A stretch of 31,944 bases of DNA from Euryarchaeota archaeon UBA125. Lineage in GTDB: Archaea > Thermoplasmatota > Poseidoniia > Poseidoniales > Thalassarchaeaceae. Below the pieces are notes generated by a model. It saw only the letters and a list, made by a program, of their open reading frames with translations. It was not told the origin of the DNA and searched no databases. Made by a program: the position numbers and the translations under genes. Positions 20,701 through 25,534 of this stretch are shown piece by piece. The first letter of the stretch is position 1. Each line of letters opens with the position of its first letter. The stretch lies in assembly GCA_002502625.1 (NCBI GenBank), contig DAPV01000043.1, positions 1 to 31,944 of the forward strand, in the 5' to 3' direction.

Positions 20701-21872
20701 CTGTAGTACCAGCTGTAAGAACTACTGGTAGTACAAGACTGACTACTTGCACGACCTCGGCAAGTAACCATGCTGTTCCAATAGTTTGTGCCGTAAGCAC
20801 GCTCGTAAGTTGTAGAGCCCCACCAAGATGAGTATCTGTAGTAGTAAGCATATCCAGTGCGCTGGTCACGTACACTGAGGGAAGGATCTAATTGAACAGG
20901 GTAAACACGCTCGTCAGCTAGAAGCCATTCTGTATCTACGACTGTTGCAATCTCAATTACTTCTCCGAATGCACGAATTACATAAAGACCAAGATGTCCA
21001 TCAGGATTCTCACTATCTGCAGTTGCCATATCAAACATCATTGGGCGTTCGAGTACAGCGATGCGCTCTCCAGTCTCGATGTTTCTAATGTCGATAGATT
21101 CGTTTGTTGTTACCAACTTTGCATCTTCAACCATTGCATCTCCAATGAATAGAGCATATCCACTAGGAAGAATCATTGTCTCTTGAAGACCGAAATGACC
21201 TTCAAATCCATCAGGGACAGTTGGCATATCTCTAAGGTTGAGAGTCTGCTTGACTCCAATCTGAGAAACTTGATAATCGACTTCTGCATTGTCTGTCAGA
21301 GGGTATCGAATAACATTCGCACCAGTCTCGATTCCCTCTTGTGAAGGTGTGTCCATATATGGCATTGGATTGAAATCCTCACCCATAAAGAACATCGGAA
21401 TCGGGTTGACACCGAAGCGGATAGGATCCACATTCGGATGGACCTGAACTGAAATTCCAGCGCCAGTATCGTCGGAGAATTGTGCCTCGAATGTATTCTT
21501 AGTCACTTCCCAACCTTCGGCGGTGGAAACCATATTCAGATCGATATCTTCCCATGACCCATCTTCGAGATAATGTACAGGGCCAGCTGCTAGCAGCGTC
21601 ACCCGTTCACCATCTTCGCCGAGATAGGTCTTGGCCGACTCGGTCCGGCTACCAATTAATTCAGCAGAGGGATCCCACCCTTGCTGGCCAACTGGCACGT
21701 CGTTCTCAGGTAACGCCAATGGATCGATTGTCTCTTCGACAATTCCGACCTCATCAGAATCCGCAACCACGTCAGTGGCTGGGGATACTGCGGCGCTCCA
21801 ACTCATTCCTAGCATCAATAGCGTTAGTACTAGCCATCCAATGCTTGCAGTCATGTTTTTCTTCGTCATCAT
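8142..21872 (-). CDS. Giant secreted surface protein: beta-helix, cupredoxin, anchor, and fused type IV pilin
   Basis: One uninterrupted frame of about 4,576 residues. ATG at 21872 is chosen over the upstream frame start at 21902 because it begins MMTKKN and runs into a hydrophobic signal peptide, with GTGGGG upstream. Approximate order: propeptide-like N-domain (40-330, ending YPVQLDPSL); Tyr/Trp-rich DNRLRE-like domain (335-480); Fn3-like domains; nidogen-like domain (1060-1300); parallel beta-helix segments (1320-1800, 1960-2190, 2440-2640, 2740-3150) separated by beta-sandwiches; cupredoxin (3155-3260) with a CSNHPNM copper site; CBM9/DOMON-like domain (3485-3670); cadherin/Ig-like domains (3770-4340); PGF-CTERM-like tail (about 4338-4365); type IV pilin (from about 4374). 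It probably acts outside the cell as an adhesin or polysaccharide-binding surface fibre. Beta-helices can also be lyases, but I see no catalytic signature. It has its own promoter. The domain calls are by eye. Confidence 0.85.
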   Translation of the reverse strand: MMTKKNMTASIGWLVLTLLMLGMSWSAAVSPATDVVADSDEVGIVEETIDPLALPENDVPVGQQGWDPSAELIGSRTESAKTYLGEDGERVTLLAAGPVHYLEDGSWEDIDLNMVSTAEGWEVTKNTFEAQFSDDTGAGISVQVHPNVDPIRFGVNPIPMFFMGEDFNPMPYMDTPSQEGIETGANVIRYPLTDNAEVDYQVSQIGVKQTLNLRDMPTVPDGFEGHFGLQETMILPSGYALFIGDAMVEDAKLVTTNESIDIRNIETGERIAVLERPMMFDMATADSENPDGHLGLYVIRAFGEVIEIATVVDTEWLLADERVYPVQLDPSLSVRDQRTGYAYYYRYSSWWGSTTYERAYGTNYWNSMVTCRGRASSQSCTTSSSYSWYYRYTWYRFDMANALPTGATVTDADFVSHVGRYRSGSARFQATVVKSGTSQGSNMIDANSYLYSSGRYLAQYIRNSAASSSTTTVSDPGYYWYGMNSRTVSLNTNGVSDVQDAVDGNGAGTSGNIMTLALRNTQNEPFWYWCGHTTYSYCNSASELPKMAITYTGGSDSTPPVADFAPYTGITSYREDARTFYIGLVDGSDIDTTSSQGPRLYYSVNNGSYSQVAATGIGTCVAGATCNFKAQIPAVTLGDYVQYFWAYRDLSTTGATGGNTGTTPAGGTGTPASINSGAITPYNYFVQDVEDATAGVKKSQIKVDGQSNYFYYQARQFYSYQVTMWENNLEYMIELDTSTCGTGSNSCFKTSGLTWNGKYIGTAANTYTTSGNVNAKVASVPGMTFAADDGPGMNLMYYWDSTTASMGVLGLGTATDIEDPVSGGISYTGLSSGNTDDGYVRVPIPADYTGTFGAIPLNGTTSPYYSSSARNAACVGSNGYFYFVRGSPAYCTTWYSTSYKFNGFNVGATDTRFNSAGFTITAKASNIRPTPDIWAPVPVHSGLMDSYTDDDRTVKFEMTDAGDPPSGINVTSGTDANGDLYRPFLKYRVNDAVNGTGWSSWSVRALTPDGGFSSCELSSCDWSATIPGTERGNNVEYTIHARDNEGNMVNSSAYSYALVTPTKVMTIEWHDQNCGFGQQYACSWQVKLYDVSNEIEFHYDTGSNMYYDYETVGYQAPNGADGETILTRGNGYQSGYTPSRWTNNYRIATDGGSHAYESFTAGMTELFNYDEEFTGTSNGRPYTYYCTRYWSSYRNQCSTTIDLPAGFDFEYFGNSYSGNNSDKIHAIRHGAMQFSTSSSTNSAQMMYYGWGSTMPGLPSTSSYVNNVDLAPWWGYYASYYCYYNNNNECSIRTKTIPFNGAGTDVSADINTPTIWDLEMSPIRVTPSSGDYITVNADLTIESGVTVEIAEGKGILFNGACNKLIVNGTEDLPVNITDMNKNDNGAKALGMAFTNGCTTSGGTDDRHEFYHTNFENMSIAISAGSAWGSTPRHNGNVGDFVMEDMTFTNVDKAISHGSGQGTSFNMENFAITNAADACMDFPEDAIVELRFGTMDECNTNWNDWGGAVVNYPGSNGGSLIMENVTITDSRSNGISVDYDEVWLSNVSLTIPDLTGDAGRPTSSWSPDGGIYHDADSTSGSTFYGYGLTVEGYYRGVYTQATDSVHMEEISGTGMEGFISVIPAGPSASVTGATGEDAVFESISMSGSSSSDSQLYLERTRPDSINDVSFTTTGSGPGLYLAGNSPDSGTVSVTDFEGAHMRVVGCGWDVVASDVSIDTDNTAIISNCASSSSSNTVTVSSFDMDYTGSSSTIGASYAQNSRLTLADGTIDSDFANIGSAGLDGSARMIGITYGTTECVTSSSAYSLTTCPVDVLHPNGEAFVGGMATVGVYRIINQVPTYVADHRVTTTTVETSGTCPDATNSGSCTVTDVAVVGSASTNGSGLTEAWLITTRLGYSTSGTVETNTYTDHSFNIGGGAGQNSTSPSDIWYTSNYNTAGHDLPLTIGDRADFQLEAYPMDWNGAAKDCSWLSTNDSASMTNGFYTYTLQIITLSTDLVLDGCDLHLNGTKFSVNSSATNSPTITLRNGANIHLTGGVASGGVDGYIKSVTSLYGWRMNIEGGELSMDHSYIRDMHQDTTSNSGLLLGSGATLTMLNGSYAVGSYATSPSMATIKVNGGKLVMDDSKVSNNQQTGVGVHLEQTSASTLDDITIENAATGMVIRNGAPTVNDFTLSNNDVGVENYGGMALPTIYRSPLLQGQSGWQTHEIDITNFAKEDSVVQMAFNSVYAGGNAHPYNYYSSHYYMIYDRMRIYADTGDGNGLQLIDYGHSMAMNTDSDTSLPEPPVWDCNAYGYQYNPGGSYQYAYYGYMLSQGPSQLASNGTGPPLNFGFRMTETPGLTTNTNYYPYHFWAGYWPSIYQSAYPRSPEQLAGGSGGMWGYYGVCMDYAYRFGTPNPSGWKIEFPPISTPGDAYTEVVLKMDVYHNRNNYFQDRIDFVTRGGSTVTSMGDWQREFGVASLTNGQITGSDTGVKISGANAAGSYDALTIVDPSNEGILVDGSSNIVFDDISVTDGRYGARMTSSASGKMSLTNADFSNQSQSALVLTGDLGLSFSGEINASGSSGIHVTSTSNTDWTFNGLTIKNSATGLEHDGGGNVRMVDTTLETNTNDMTIDDGSVTFVEGDIGTGSGVLVNGGGVFTRARFYDVTLEADSSAVSSARMKLIDADGRAVDEGKSDGSGLVDNLEFNTYTIDASGTNNFNLAGMRVASVYRHATGANTEFRYALESVTLTDSPGNSDTVDMADSIDAHVCYRYNGNYGLAQCSSGVGYSGTSTLSSGLVQYDAYYAMSGEHNNKAILMDNSFNYMAAGSQTYFNNSIIFTTGYNTDNLASIRVQYPYTQQINMDNTVVVGIGAVGNDNPGGFYLGYSGTSNYGAWNVNNSELVGIASMGSGRGYYGAPAEFTLTNSTAAHYTPPEKTSSFYYRQICIVTAGISNALIENNKFFDCDAGVMVPYNYYAFSTYYSGQGTDDLVVRDNVFTDTGSMGLWMYLNTKSDDIIFEGNTLTGSTNPSYGVYIQDQTTNSIDVIDNDIKADIGFYSRNGIQWDVTGNTFRGIGDASYPGVYTQSGWGTISGNTLIDADGGISVYNVLGANDVEIDDNTVEFTSGRVPTSAMGIQLSNCGTQSEITMSGNDIEVISNGLVVDGCTVIDDGSSFTSLGGAAPRVHGVDIRASVFTPQNISINLGDTVRWHAVEYNSDPTFYQHSTTENTTGTPLWDSGLMNNGTYFAYTFTQAGTYNYHCSNHPNMYGTVVVSSSTGPSLASVGINVAGTGDDVSLSNTSVSGFGIGIDMSGGELYLGGTPQARSGSGALIVADSKGIQAEDVDVTINGASIEVDDTTGVAVDAVSTGGTTVLDITDLSTDGGTGVLADGHKLFRWNGGTSASDTTLKTLNAATGSIENMTWPNTGTQINAGPFSTITSVGNGVLDSSKLTLTTSSIIHEGNLLDLDVTHMGSAATDVGLVIRSTEDYTSLGLPLIAHSRAEYVSPSWRTRAGATIVTDGDLTDWVGEYTAETNIADDMMPGVVAENTSSGGGMRVTWDSSNVYIGLTGVSFTVSDGMVYLDTVAGGSSVGDNWYVSHNLPFQADFMLYAEDATSWGLKRVTPTGNWVDVTAACTGITSHVGFGYPGVTSTWSLNSEFAIPWSCIGSPTEDVRWLAMVQDENSGSVLAVFPPQTGVTGLTTAASFYDFGNFDLGGVDLPDGALDDFLLIYRTYAGTTTPTPARPYDIIVKVRDADNDYWDWGTETNVMMSTNQEVEIDILRAKPVIQNLVDVTVDEDTGLTTISMTDLAADYQDQASTLTWEVVDSAANTHTYITPYSYALNGHSLDVTTLQDQFGGHRLKATVTDSDGLNSTQTFHWNVTNVNDKPVMCNSARTDCVLMVYDGGSAESFNIRDEQAVDGATGFTIPRSLGSVYNVSGSYILDMANENEQTDNNPYPVPQTYVWSANEGECIPFTVEMASTTDLLLTENATNENGGSCTIVFGLSDGVDSADNESITFIVNPINDAPVIPNFDASAGAVIEVANGDILYQGDENDWYFELTEDDTDVDNLTFNLANMMSDIDHQQSDYQWEVAKTSMCDYDHYFTIAFDQDTEDMSITLIPDATTTAPTSEIDFLQDADGDGVRDGGIHQMVPASGYYCTVSLWLNDTAEAPSYINYSQAGYDTYDQRSDRVTLNIRVNNVEEARPDYHFEPVEGQTYFDFVNVDAVLPGTRVPYKVMVTNDGDDPTLYNYGHDLQIRFTANDNPGIQHQVTLEWEKGEVPGVGESVLVQGYITMNTATDEVAAFAEVRTIDPFTDAYVTDNFRRPALEELNWANNNVTTTDSGDALPKMVGLRPAASVASFVPGLMAVSLVGLFLGFTLFSARREEEEIVEEMSMDEEAVSPVIATILLVAITVVLSGTLYVWSSSLADTSGKAAPRVTALTDTFVTSDDPNDWSWKITVNGAQNELATQAVRVQLEWTDSLGEQQFRDYNMTDKYVGAESCASYESGDATGDCGLYGRIPTNSDAMVTFKDDIDCSASGDCTTGFGAGDIIYVLMTDPGTGELIDSMGITVIYSPGSQAATPLLSFTGQTNPPRLA
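12110..12410 (-). other. Cupredoxin (plastocyanin/amicyanin-like) domain in the giant protein
   Basis: About residues 3155-3260 of the giant protein form a type 1 copper domain. It has ISINLGDTVRW as the N-terminal strand, a candidate first ligand His in FYQHSTT, and a C-terminal loop YHCSNHPNMYGTVVV supplying Cys, His and Met in the C-x2-H-x2-M spacing. All four ligands appear present. The domain sits between the end of the beta-helix and the CBM9-like domain. It could bind copper or carry electrons at the cell surface. Confidence 0.8.
12420..17915 (-). other. Right-handed parallel beta-helix regions of the giant protein
   Basis: This part encodes about residues 1320-3150. Short strands repeat in the style IENNKFFDCDAGVM, VRDNVFTDTGSMGLW, FEGNTLTGSTNPSYG and IDDNTVEFTSG, at about 22-30 residue spacing. 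This is typical of PbH1 repeats with Asn/Gly at turns. N-cap-like strands (ADLTIESGVTVEIAEGKGI) mark the first segment. The helix is broken by beta-sandwich inserts near residues 1804-1924, 2190-2440 and 2644-2741. Such folds occur in adhesins and in polysaccharide-binding or polysaccharide-cleaving proteins. Confidence 0.75.
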
Positions 21873-21917
21873 TTTACATACCCCACTGTATGCACTACAC
21901 ATGAGGCTCTATTTTCC

Positions 21918-21930
21918 CTATAACTATATG
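21918..21930 (-). promoter_or_regulatory. TATA-box-like promoter element of the giant gene
   Basis: On the minus strand the AT-rich element CATATAGTTATAG lies about 46-58 nt before the chosen ATG. That would place a transcription start about 20 nt upstream of the start codon by usual archaeal spacing. It sits in a near-palindrome (CCCATATAGTTATAGGG), so it may also hold a regulator site. Confidence 0.5.
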
Positions 21931-22162
21931 GGTACGATTAATTTGATACACCTGATAAAATCCCTCATTTAGACCAAAAAATGGAGATAATAAAAAATTA
22001 TATTTTTGAAATAGTACACAGAATTTGTAACCAATAAAAAGGGCGCGGAAGAGATCAATTGTAGCTCGATAAATGCAATACTGGTCAATAGATATTAATT
22101 ATCCAATACTAATTCCTTGGAAGTCAAGAAAAAAAGGCAGTGTCAAAAAATAACATCGGCGT
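21931..22162. other. AT-rich intergenic spacer without a recognisable gene
   Basis: This roughly 230-bp stretch lies between the giant-gene promoter and the terminator of the next gene. It contains several A/T runs (for example around 21976-22010 and 22128-22136). I see no tRNA-like fold, no coding frame with a credible start, and no repeat array. The T-runs on the minus strand near 22128-22153 belong to termination of the upstream transcript. Confidence 0.6.
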
Positions 22163-22191
22163 GGATCAGCCGCACCGAGTGCGGCTGATCC
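22163..22191 (-). terminator. Strong hairpin terminator with downstream T-runs
   Basis: Perfect 12-bp inverted repeat ggatcagccgca / tgcggctgatcc with a 5-nt loop, 14 nt after the stop codon of the anchored protein gene (22206-25394). On the minus strand the stem is followed within 12 nt by TTATTTTTTG and then by CCTTTTTTTC, as in intrinsic termination. It separates that transcript from the giant gene. Confidence 0.8.
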
Positions 22192-22205
22192 GAATCCGAG
22201 TTCAA

Positions 22206-25200
22206 TCAGTAATCGAACTCGTCATCGCCTTCGCCGCCGCCTCGAGTCAAGATGACTGCTCCAGCGACGACTGCTATCACAACTACTGCCACAATTGCTA
22301 TCATGGCACCCTGTGGAATTCCGCCTTCAACTTCTTCATTTGCCACTCCAGGAGTTACACCTGGGTCAACTATTGTCTCAGAAAGATCCACCTTGGCTTG
22401 TGCTGCAGCACTGTCAGCATTTCCATTTGCATCAACACCTGCTGCTGCAAAGAAATACTCTCCGGCACATGTTCCTGAACAGACTATATCTTTCGACAGT
22501 GTCAATGATGTTGCCGAATCTGTCATCTCTTGGCAGGTTAACCCATCAAAGTCAGATGCTTCAAAGTCATAACCAACAGACCAACAGACCATCCAATGAT
22601 CCACATCACCAGTATCAGCTGCATCCCAGTTCAGAGAGATGTCCGATGCTGAAACTGTAGCGGTCATCCCTGAAACGCTAGGAGATGGATCTACTGCTCC
22701 ATCAGCAACAATGGCGTTGTGTGTACACGATACACTGTTTGCACCGTTACCGTTCTCTAACTTGACTTCTACCTTGTATGAAGTTGCATGAGTTCCGGTA
22801 ATGGTTGTCTCTTTATCAGATACTGAAGGCATAGTCTTGTCATAGACATCGTTAACATACACCTTAGGTCGATCCTCTACCTCATTAAGCAATGATTCGT
22901 CCTCATATGTCCACTTGATGGTCATTTGACCTGCTGCACCTAAAGTGACACCATCACATTGTACACCAGTTGCTGGAGGAGTTCCGCTATCAGCAGATGC
23001 CTGGAATACTCCGTAACTGGTCTTTCTTAAGTTTCCAATATCTCCAGGCTGTGACCAACTTAGAGTTACACCGCCGCCCTCTGCAGCAGTCTTTGTGGTA
23101 GTCATTTCAAACCATCCAGTAGAGCCATAGCCCCAGAGTGTGAAATCATTAGCAACATCACCAGCAAAGGTTACAGATAGTGATTCACCAGCAACATCAG
23201 CTGGACTAAAGTCGAGATAAGGTGTAACATTTCCATCGGGACCATTTCCTTCAGAAATATCGAAAGCAACAACTGAATCATATAAGCCACTCAAGGAACC
23301 TAGAGTAGCATCTTCAATTGCTGTTCCTGTAACGAATGTCAAATTGTGACCCATTCCTCCATTGAAAGTTAGGCTGTAATCTACTGCCCAATCTGGATTG
23401 GTATCTCCACCAGTTGCCATCAACATATTCCACATCATCATAATCTGAGTGTCTGTTGCGCAAGCATTGAATTCATCACAAACTGTGACCTTTACTGTGT
23501 TAGTACCTAGCCATAGAGTGTCAGTGAACGGGAGTGTGCACATGCCCATTCCAGGACCACTCTGACATGAATCTGCATCAGGTGCAGAACGTAGACCACC
23601 ACTAATTTCCCAGTTGTACATTAGCATACCAGGATCGAGAGTTTCAGTATCAGAAGCACGTGCTTCAAATGATAGGGCATCGCCGACAACTGGAGGATCG
23701 TTAAGTAAGTCACCTACTCGAATATCGACATTAGGAATATCGTTGATTCCTTCTACCTGAGTTGCCTTCAGATTGTCAGTTGCAGTCAATTCAGAAAGAC
23801 CTGACTCAAGGAAGTTAGCAGTAGCTCGGATTAACTGATCTCCAGGCATAATCAATACCTGAACACATGCAACACCTTCGACATTAGCGAGGTTGTTACC
23901 AGTATCATCTTCACCTAGTAACTTATGAGGGTATGAATCTTGACCTGGCATTTCTGTGCAACTATCTGCATCGTATACCTGAGTTGTACCATCTGGTGAT
24001 TCTACATCAAAAGAAATATTCCAATCATAGGTATTTGTTCGGTCACTTCCGTCATGAACGACGGTTGCCTTAACCCATTGCGTACCTACATTCACTATTC
24101 CACCGAAAACACCGTCTTCGCCAATAGTTAGGGATTCCATACGAATATTGTGGAACACACCAAATGTTCCTGTAATCGAATCAAAATTGTTTCCAGCACG
24201 AGCATCGGTTGCAATTGTTGACTCGTAATTAATGGTGCTTTCTCCACCTTCATTTCCACCTTGGTTAGAACCGTTTCCTCCTGAAGCACCACCTTCATCG
24301 AGAGATTCACCAATGTAGACAACATGGCTATCAAACTGCGCAGAAACGCTGAAAGCAGCAAAACCTGAAGTTGAGGATGTATCTGGAGTCATGTATCCAT
24401 CAATAGCATATGATGTACCATTTGAAGAAATACTGCGTGACTGGAAGCAGGGATTATCTTCATTTGCACATGGATTTGGATATGCGCCATTGTTTGATGT
24501 CGGTTCAACATCTGTAACGTTACGCCAAACTTCAACATCGTTTACTGTGTCACCCATTACATAGGTGTTAGATGCGCCAGCGAGAGATGCGATTGTTACT
24601 TGGTTTCCTGTACCATCATCGATAGTAGACATGGAATCATCATAAGCACCGTCAAAACCAACGGTTACAGAAACAGAACGTGCTTCCCAATCGGACACAC
24701 TGCCGCCAGGAGTCATGGTGATCCTGTACTGAGAAGAAGACCCTGCATCAACAGCTTGACTGCGTGCAGCAGCATCATCAGCATAGCAAGCATCCCCATC
24801 TACCCAACAAATCTCTACAGAAATATCATTCCAATCTACAACAGAAACAGAGTATGTTAATTCGTTGTTCGTAAGGTCTGTATCTTGGTCTCCAAATCCT
24901 TCTAAGGAAACCTTCACTTGATATGTACCTGCAATGCTTGGATTCCAGATAAGGTCAGCACCACTAGCCGCTTTAACTGTGTATGCACCGTTTGCCAAGT
25001 AATCCCCTGCGACTAAAGTAGCATAAGGACAACCAGCAATAGCAGGACAAATCACCTGATCGCTAACATCTAAGATAGTCTGCTGTGCAGCCCCTGTACC
25101 TGTTGTAACTTGTACTCTTACATTCAAGTTCAGGATGTCGTTTGTGCCGTCATTCTTAATGACGACAATAAACGGCACATCGGTTCCAGCATCAATCTGG

Positions 25201-25394
25201 TTCCTAACTTCTCCAGAGAAAGCATCCGTGTAGGACTCTCTTGGAGAAGTTACATCGTGCAGTTTAATCTCATCTCCTGCAGCACGTCCGGCATCGGCTT
25301 GTGCTATATCGGCGTTCAATTCTTCCGGCGTGATGTAAAGCATCACGCTGGCAATCATTAGTGCAATCATAATCAAAGATAGCGTCTTTTTCAT
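22206..25394 (-). CDS. Secreted, C-terminally anchored multi-domain surface protein (CARDB/PKD/Fn3-like)
   Basis: 1,062 residues starting MKKTLSLIMIALMIASVML, a signal peptide. The start is fixed by GGAGGT eight bases upstream. Domains by eye are: CARDB-like beta-sandwiches from about residue 50 to 190 (PFIVVIKNDGTNDILNLNV, then GTYQVKVSLEGFGDQDTDLTNNEL, quoted in two parts); further similar sandwiches to about 555; a PKD-like domain about 558-670 (DALSFEARASDTETLDPG); a beta-rich region to 830; Ig/Fn3-like domains about 850-1010 (ISLNWDAADTGDVDHWMV); and a final helix about 1028-1053 followed by RGGGEGDDEFDY. The last helix and charged tail anchor it in the membrane with the bulk outside. 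No catalytic motif was recognised. It probably serves as a surface scaffold or binding protein. It has its own promoter and a strong terminator, so it is monocistronic. Confidence 0.85.
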   Translation of the reverse strand: MKKTLSLIMIALMIASVMLYITPEELNADIAQADAGRAAGDEIKLHDVTSPRESYTDAFSGEVRNQIDAGTDVPFIVVIKNDGTNDILNLNVRVQVTTGTGAAQQTILDVSDQVICPAIAGCPYATLVAGDYLANGAYTVKAASGADLIWNPSIAGTYQVKVSLEGFGDQDTDLTNNELTYSVSVVDWNDISVEICWVDGDACYADDAAARSQAVDAGSSSQYRITMTPGGSVSDWEARSVSVTVGFDGAYDDSMSTIDDGTGNQVTIASLAGASNTYVMGDTVNDVEVWRNVTDVEPTSNNGAYPNPCANEDNPCFQSRSISSNGTSYAIDGYMTPDTSSTSGFAAFSVSAQFDSHVVYIGESLDEGGASGGNGSNQGGNEGGESTINYESTIATDARAGNNFDSITGTFGVFHNIRMESLTIGEDGVFGGIVNVGTQWVKATVVHDGSDRTNTYDWNISFDVESPDGTTQVYDADSCTEMPGQDSYPHKLLGEDDTGNNLANVEGVACVQVLIMPGDQLIRATANFLESGLSELTATDNLKATQVEGINDIPNVDIRVGDLLNDPPVVGDALSFEARASDTETLDPGMLMYNWEISGGLRSAPDADSCQSGPGMGMCTLPFTDTLWLGTNTVKVTVCDEFNACATDTQIMMMWNMLMATGGDTNPDWAVDYSLTFNGGMGHNLTFVTGTAIEDATLGSLSGLYDSVVAFDISEGNGPDGNVTPYLDFSPADVAGESLSVTFAGDVANDFTLWGYGSTGWFEMTTTKTAAEGGGVTLSWSQPGDIGNLRKTSYGVFQASADSGTPPATGVQCDGVTLGAAGQMTIKWTYEDESLLNEVEDRPKVYVNDVYDKTMPSVSDKETTITGTHATSYKVEVKLENGNGANSVSCTHNAIVADGAVDPSPSVSGMTATVSASDISLNWDAADTGDVDHWMVCWSVGYDFEASDFDGLTCQEMTDSATSLTLSKDIVCSGTCAGEYFFAAAGVDANGNADSAAAQAKVDLSETIVDPGVTPGVANEEVEGGIPQGAMIAIVAVVVIAVVAGAVILTRGGGEGDDEFDY

Positions 25395-25402
25395 AGGTCA
25401 TG

Positions 25403-25408
25403 ACCTCC
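25403..25408 (-). promoter_or_regulatory. Ribosome-binding site deciding the start of the anchored protein
   Basis: GGAGGT on the minus strand, 8 nt before the ATG at 25394. A second GGAGGT lies at 25417-25422. Between the site and the start codon is the palindrome ggtcatgacc (25397-25406), which contains an out-of-frame ATG. Confidence 0.75.
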
Positions 25409-25437
25409 AGTCGGTCACCTCCTTTACGGATATCTTT

Positions 25438-25450
25438 TCTATATAAAAAA
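25438..25450 (-). promoter_or_regulatory. TATA box of the anchored protein gene
   Basis: The minus strand reads TTTTTTATATAGA here. A start of transcription about 25 nt downstream would give a leader of about 25 nt that contains the GGAGGT sites. The element overlaps the end of a 17-bp direct repeat. Confidence 0.7.
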
Positions 25451-25481
25451 TGGGGGTAGAATGTTAAAAAATGAGGGTAAA
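25444..25481. repeat. Two 17-bp direct repeats spaced 21 bp, overlapping the TATA box
   Basis: Copies at 25444-25460 (taaaaaatgggggtaga) and 25465-25481 (taaaaaatgagggtaaa) differ at two positions and are 21 bp apart, two helical turns. On the minus strand each copy also gives a T6 run, so they may double as termination T-tracts for the upstream ABC permease gene. Confidence 0.6.
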
Positions 25482-25534
25482 AAAATACACGTATGCCGGA
25501 TTAGTGCATTTGGTTTGTTAACAAATTTAACGCC

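Noticed and set aside
8698..21904. Many plus-strand open frames of 60-140 codons inside the giant gene
   Set aside because: They lie opposite a continuous coding frame with clear domains. They lack ribosome sites and recognisable motifs, and are antisense shadows of Ser/Thr/Gly-rich coding.
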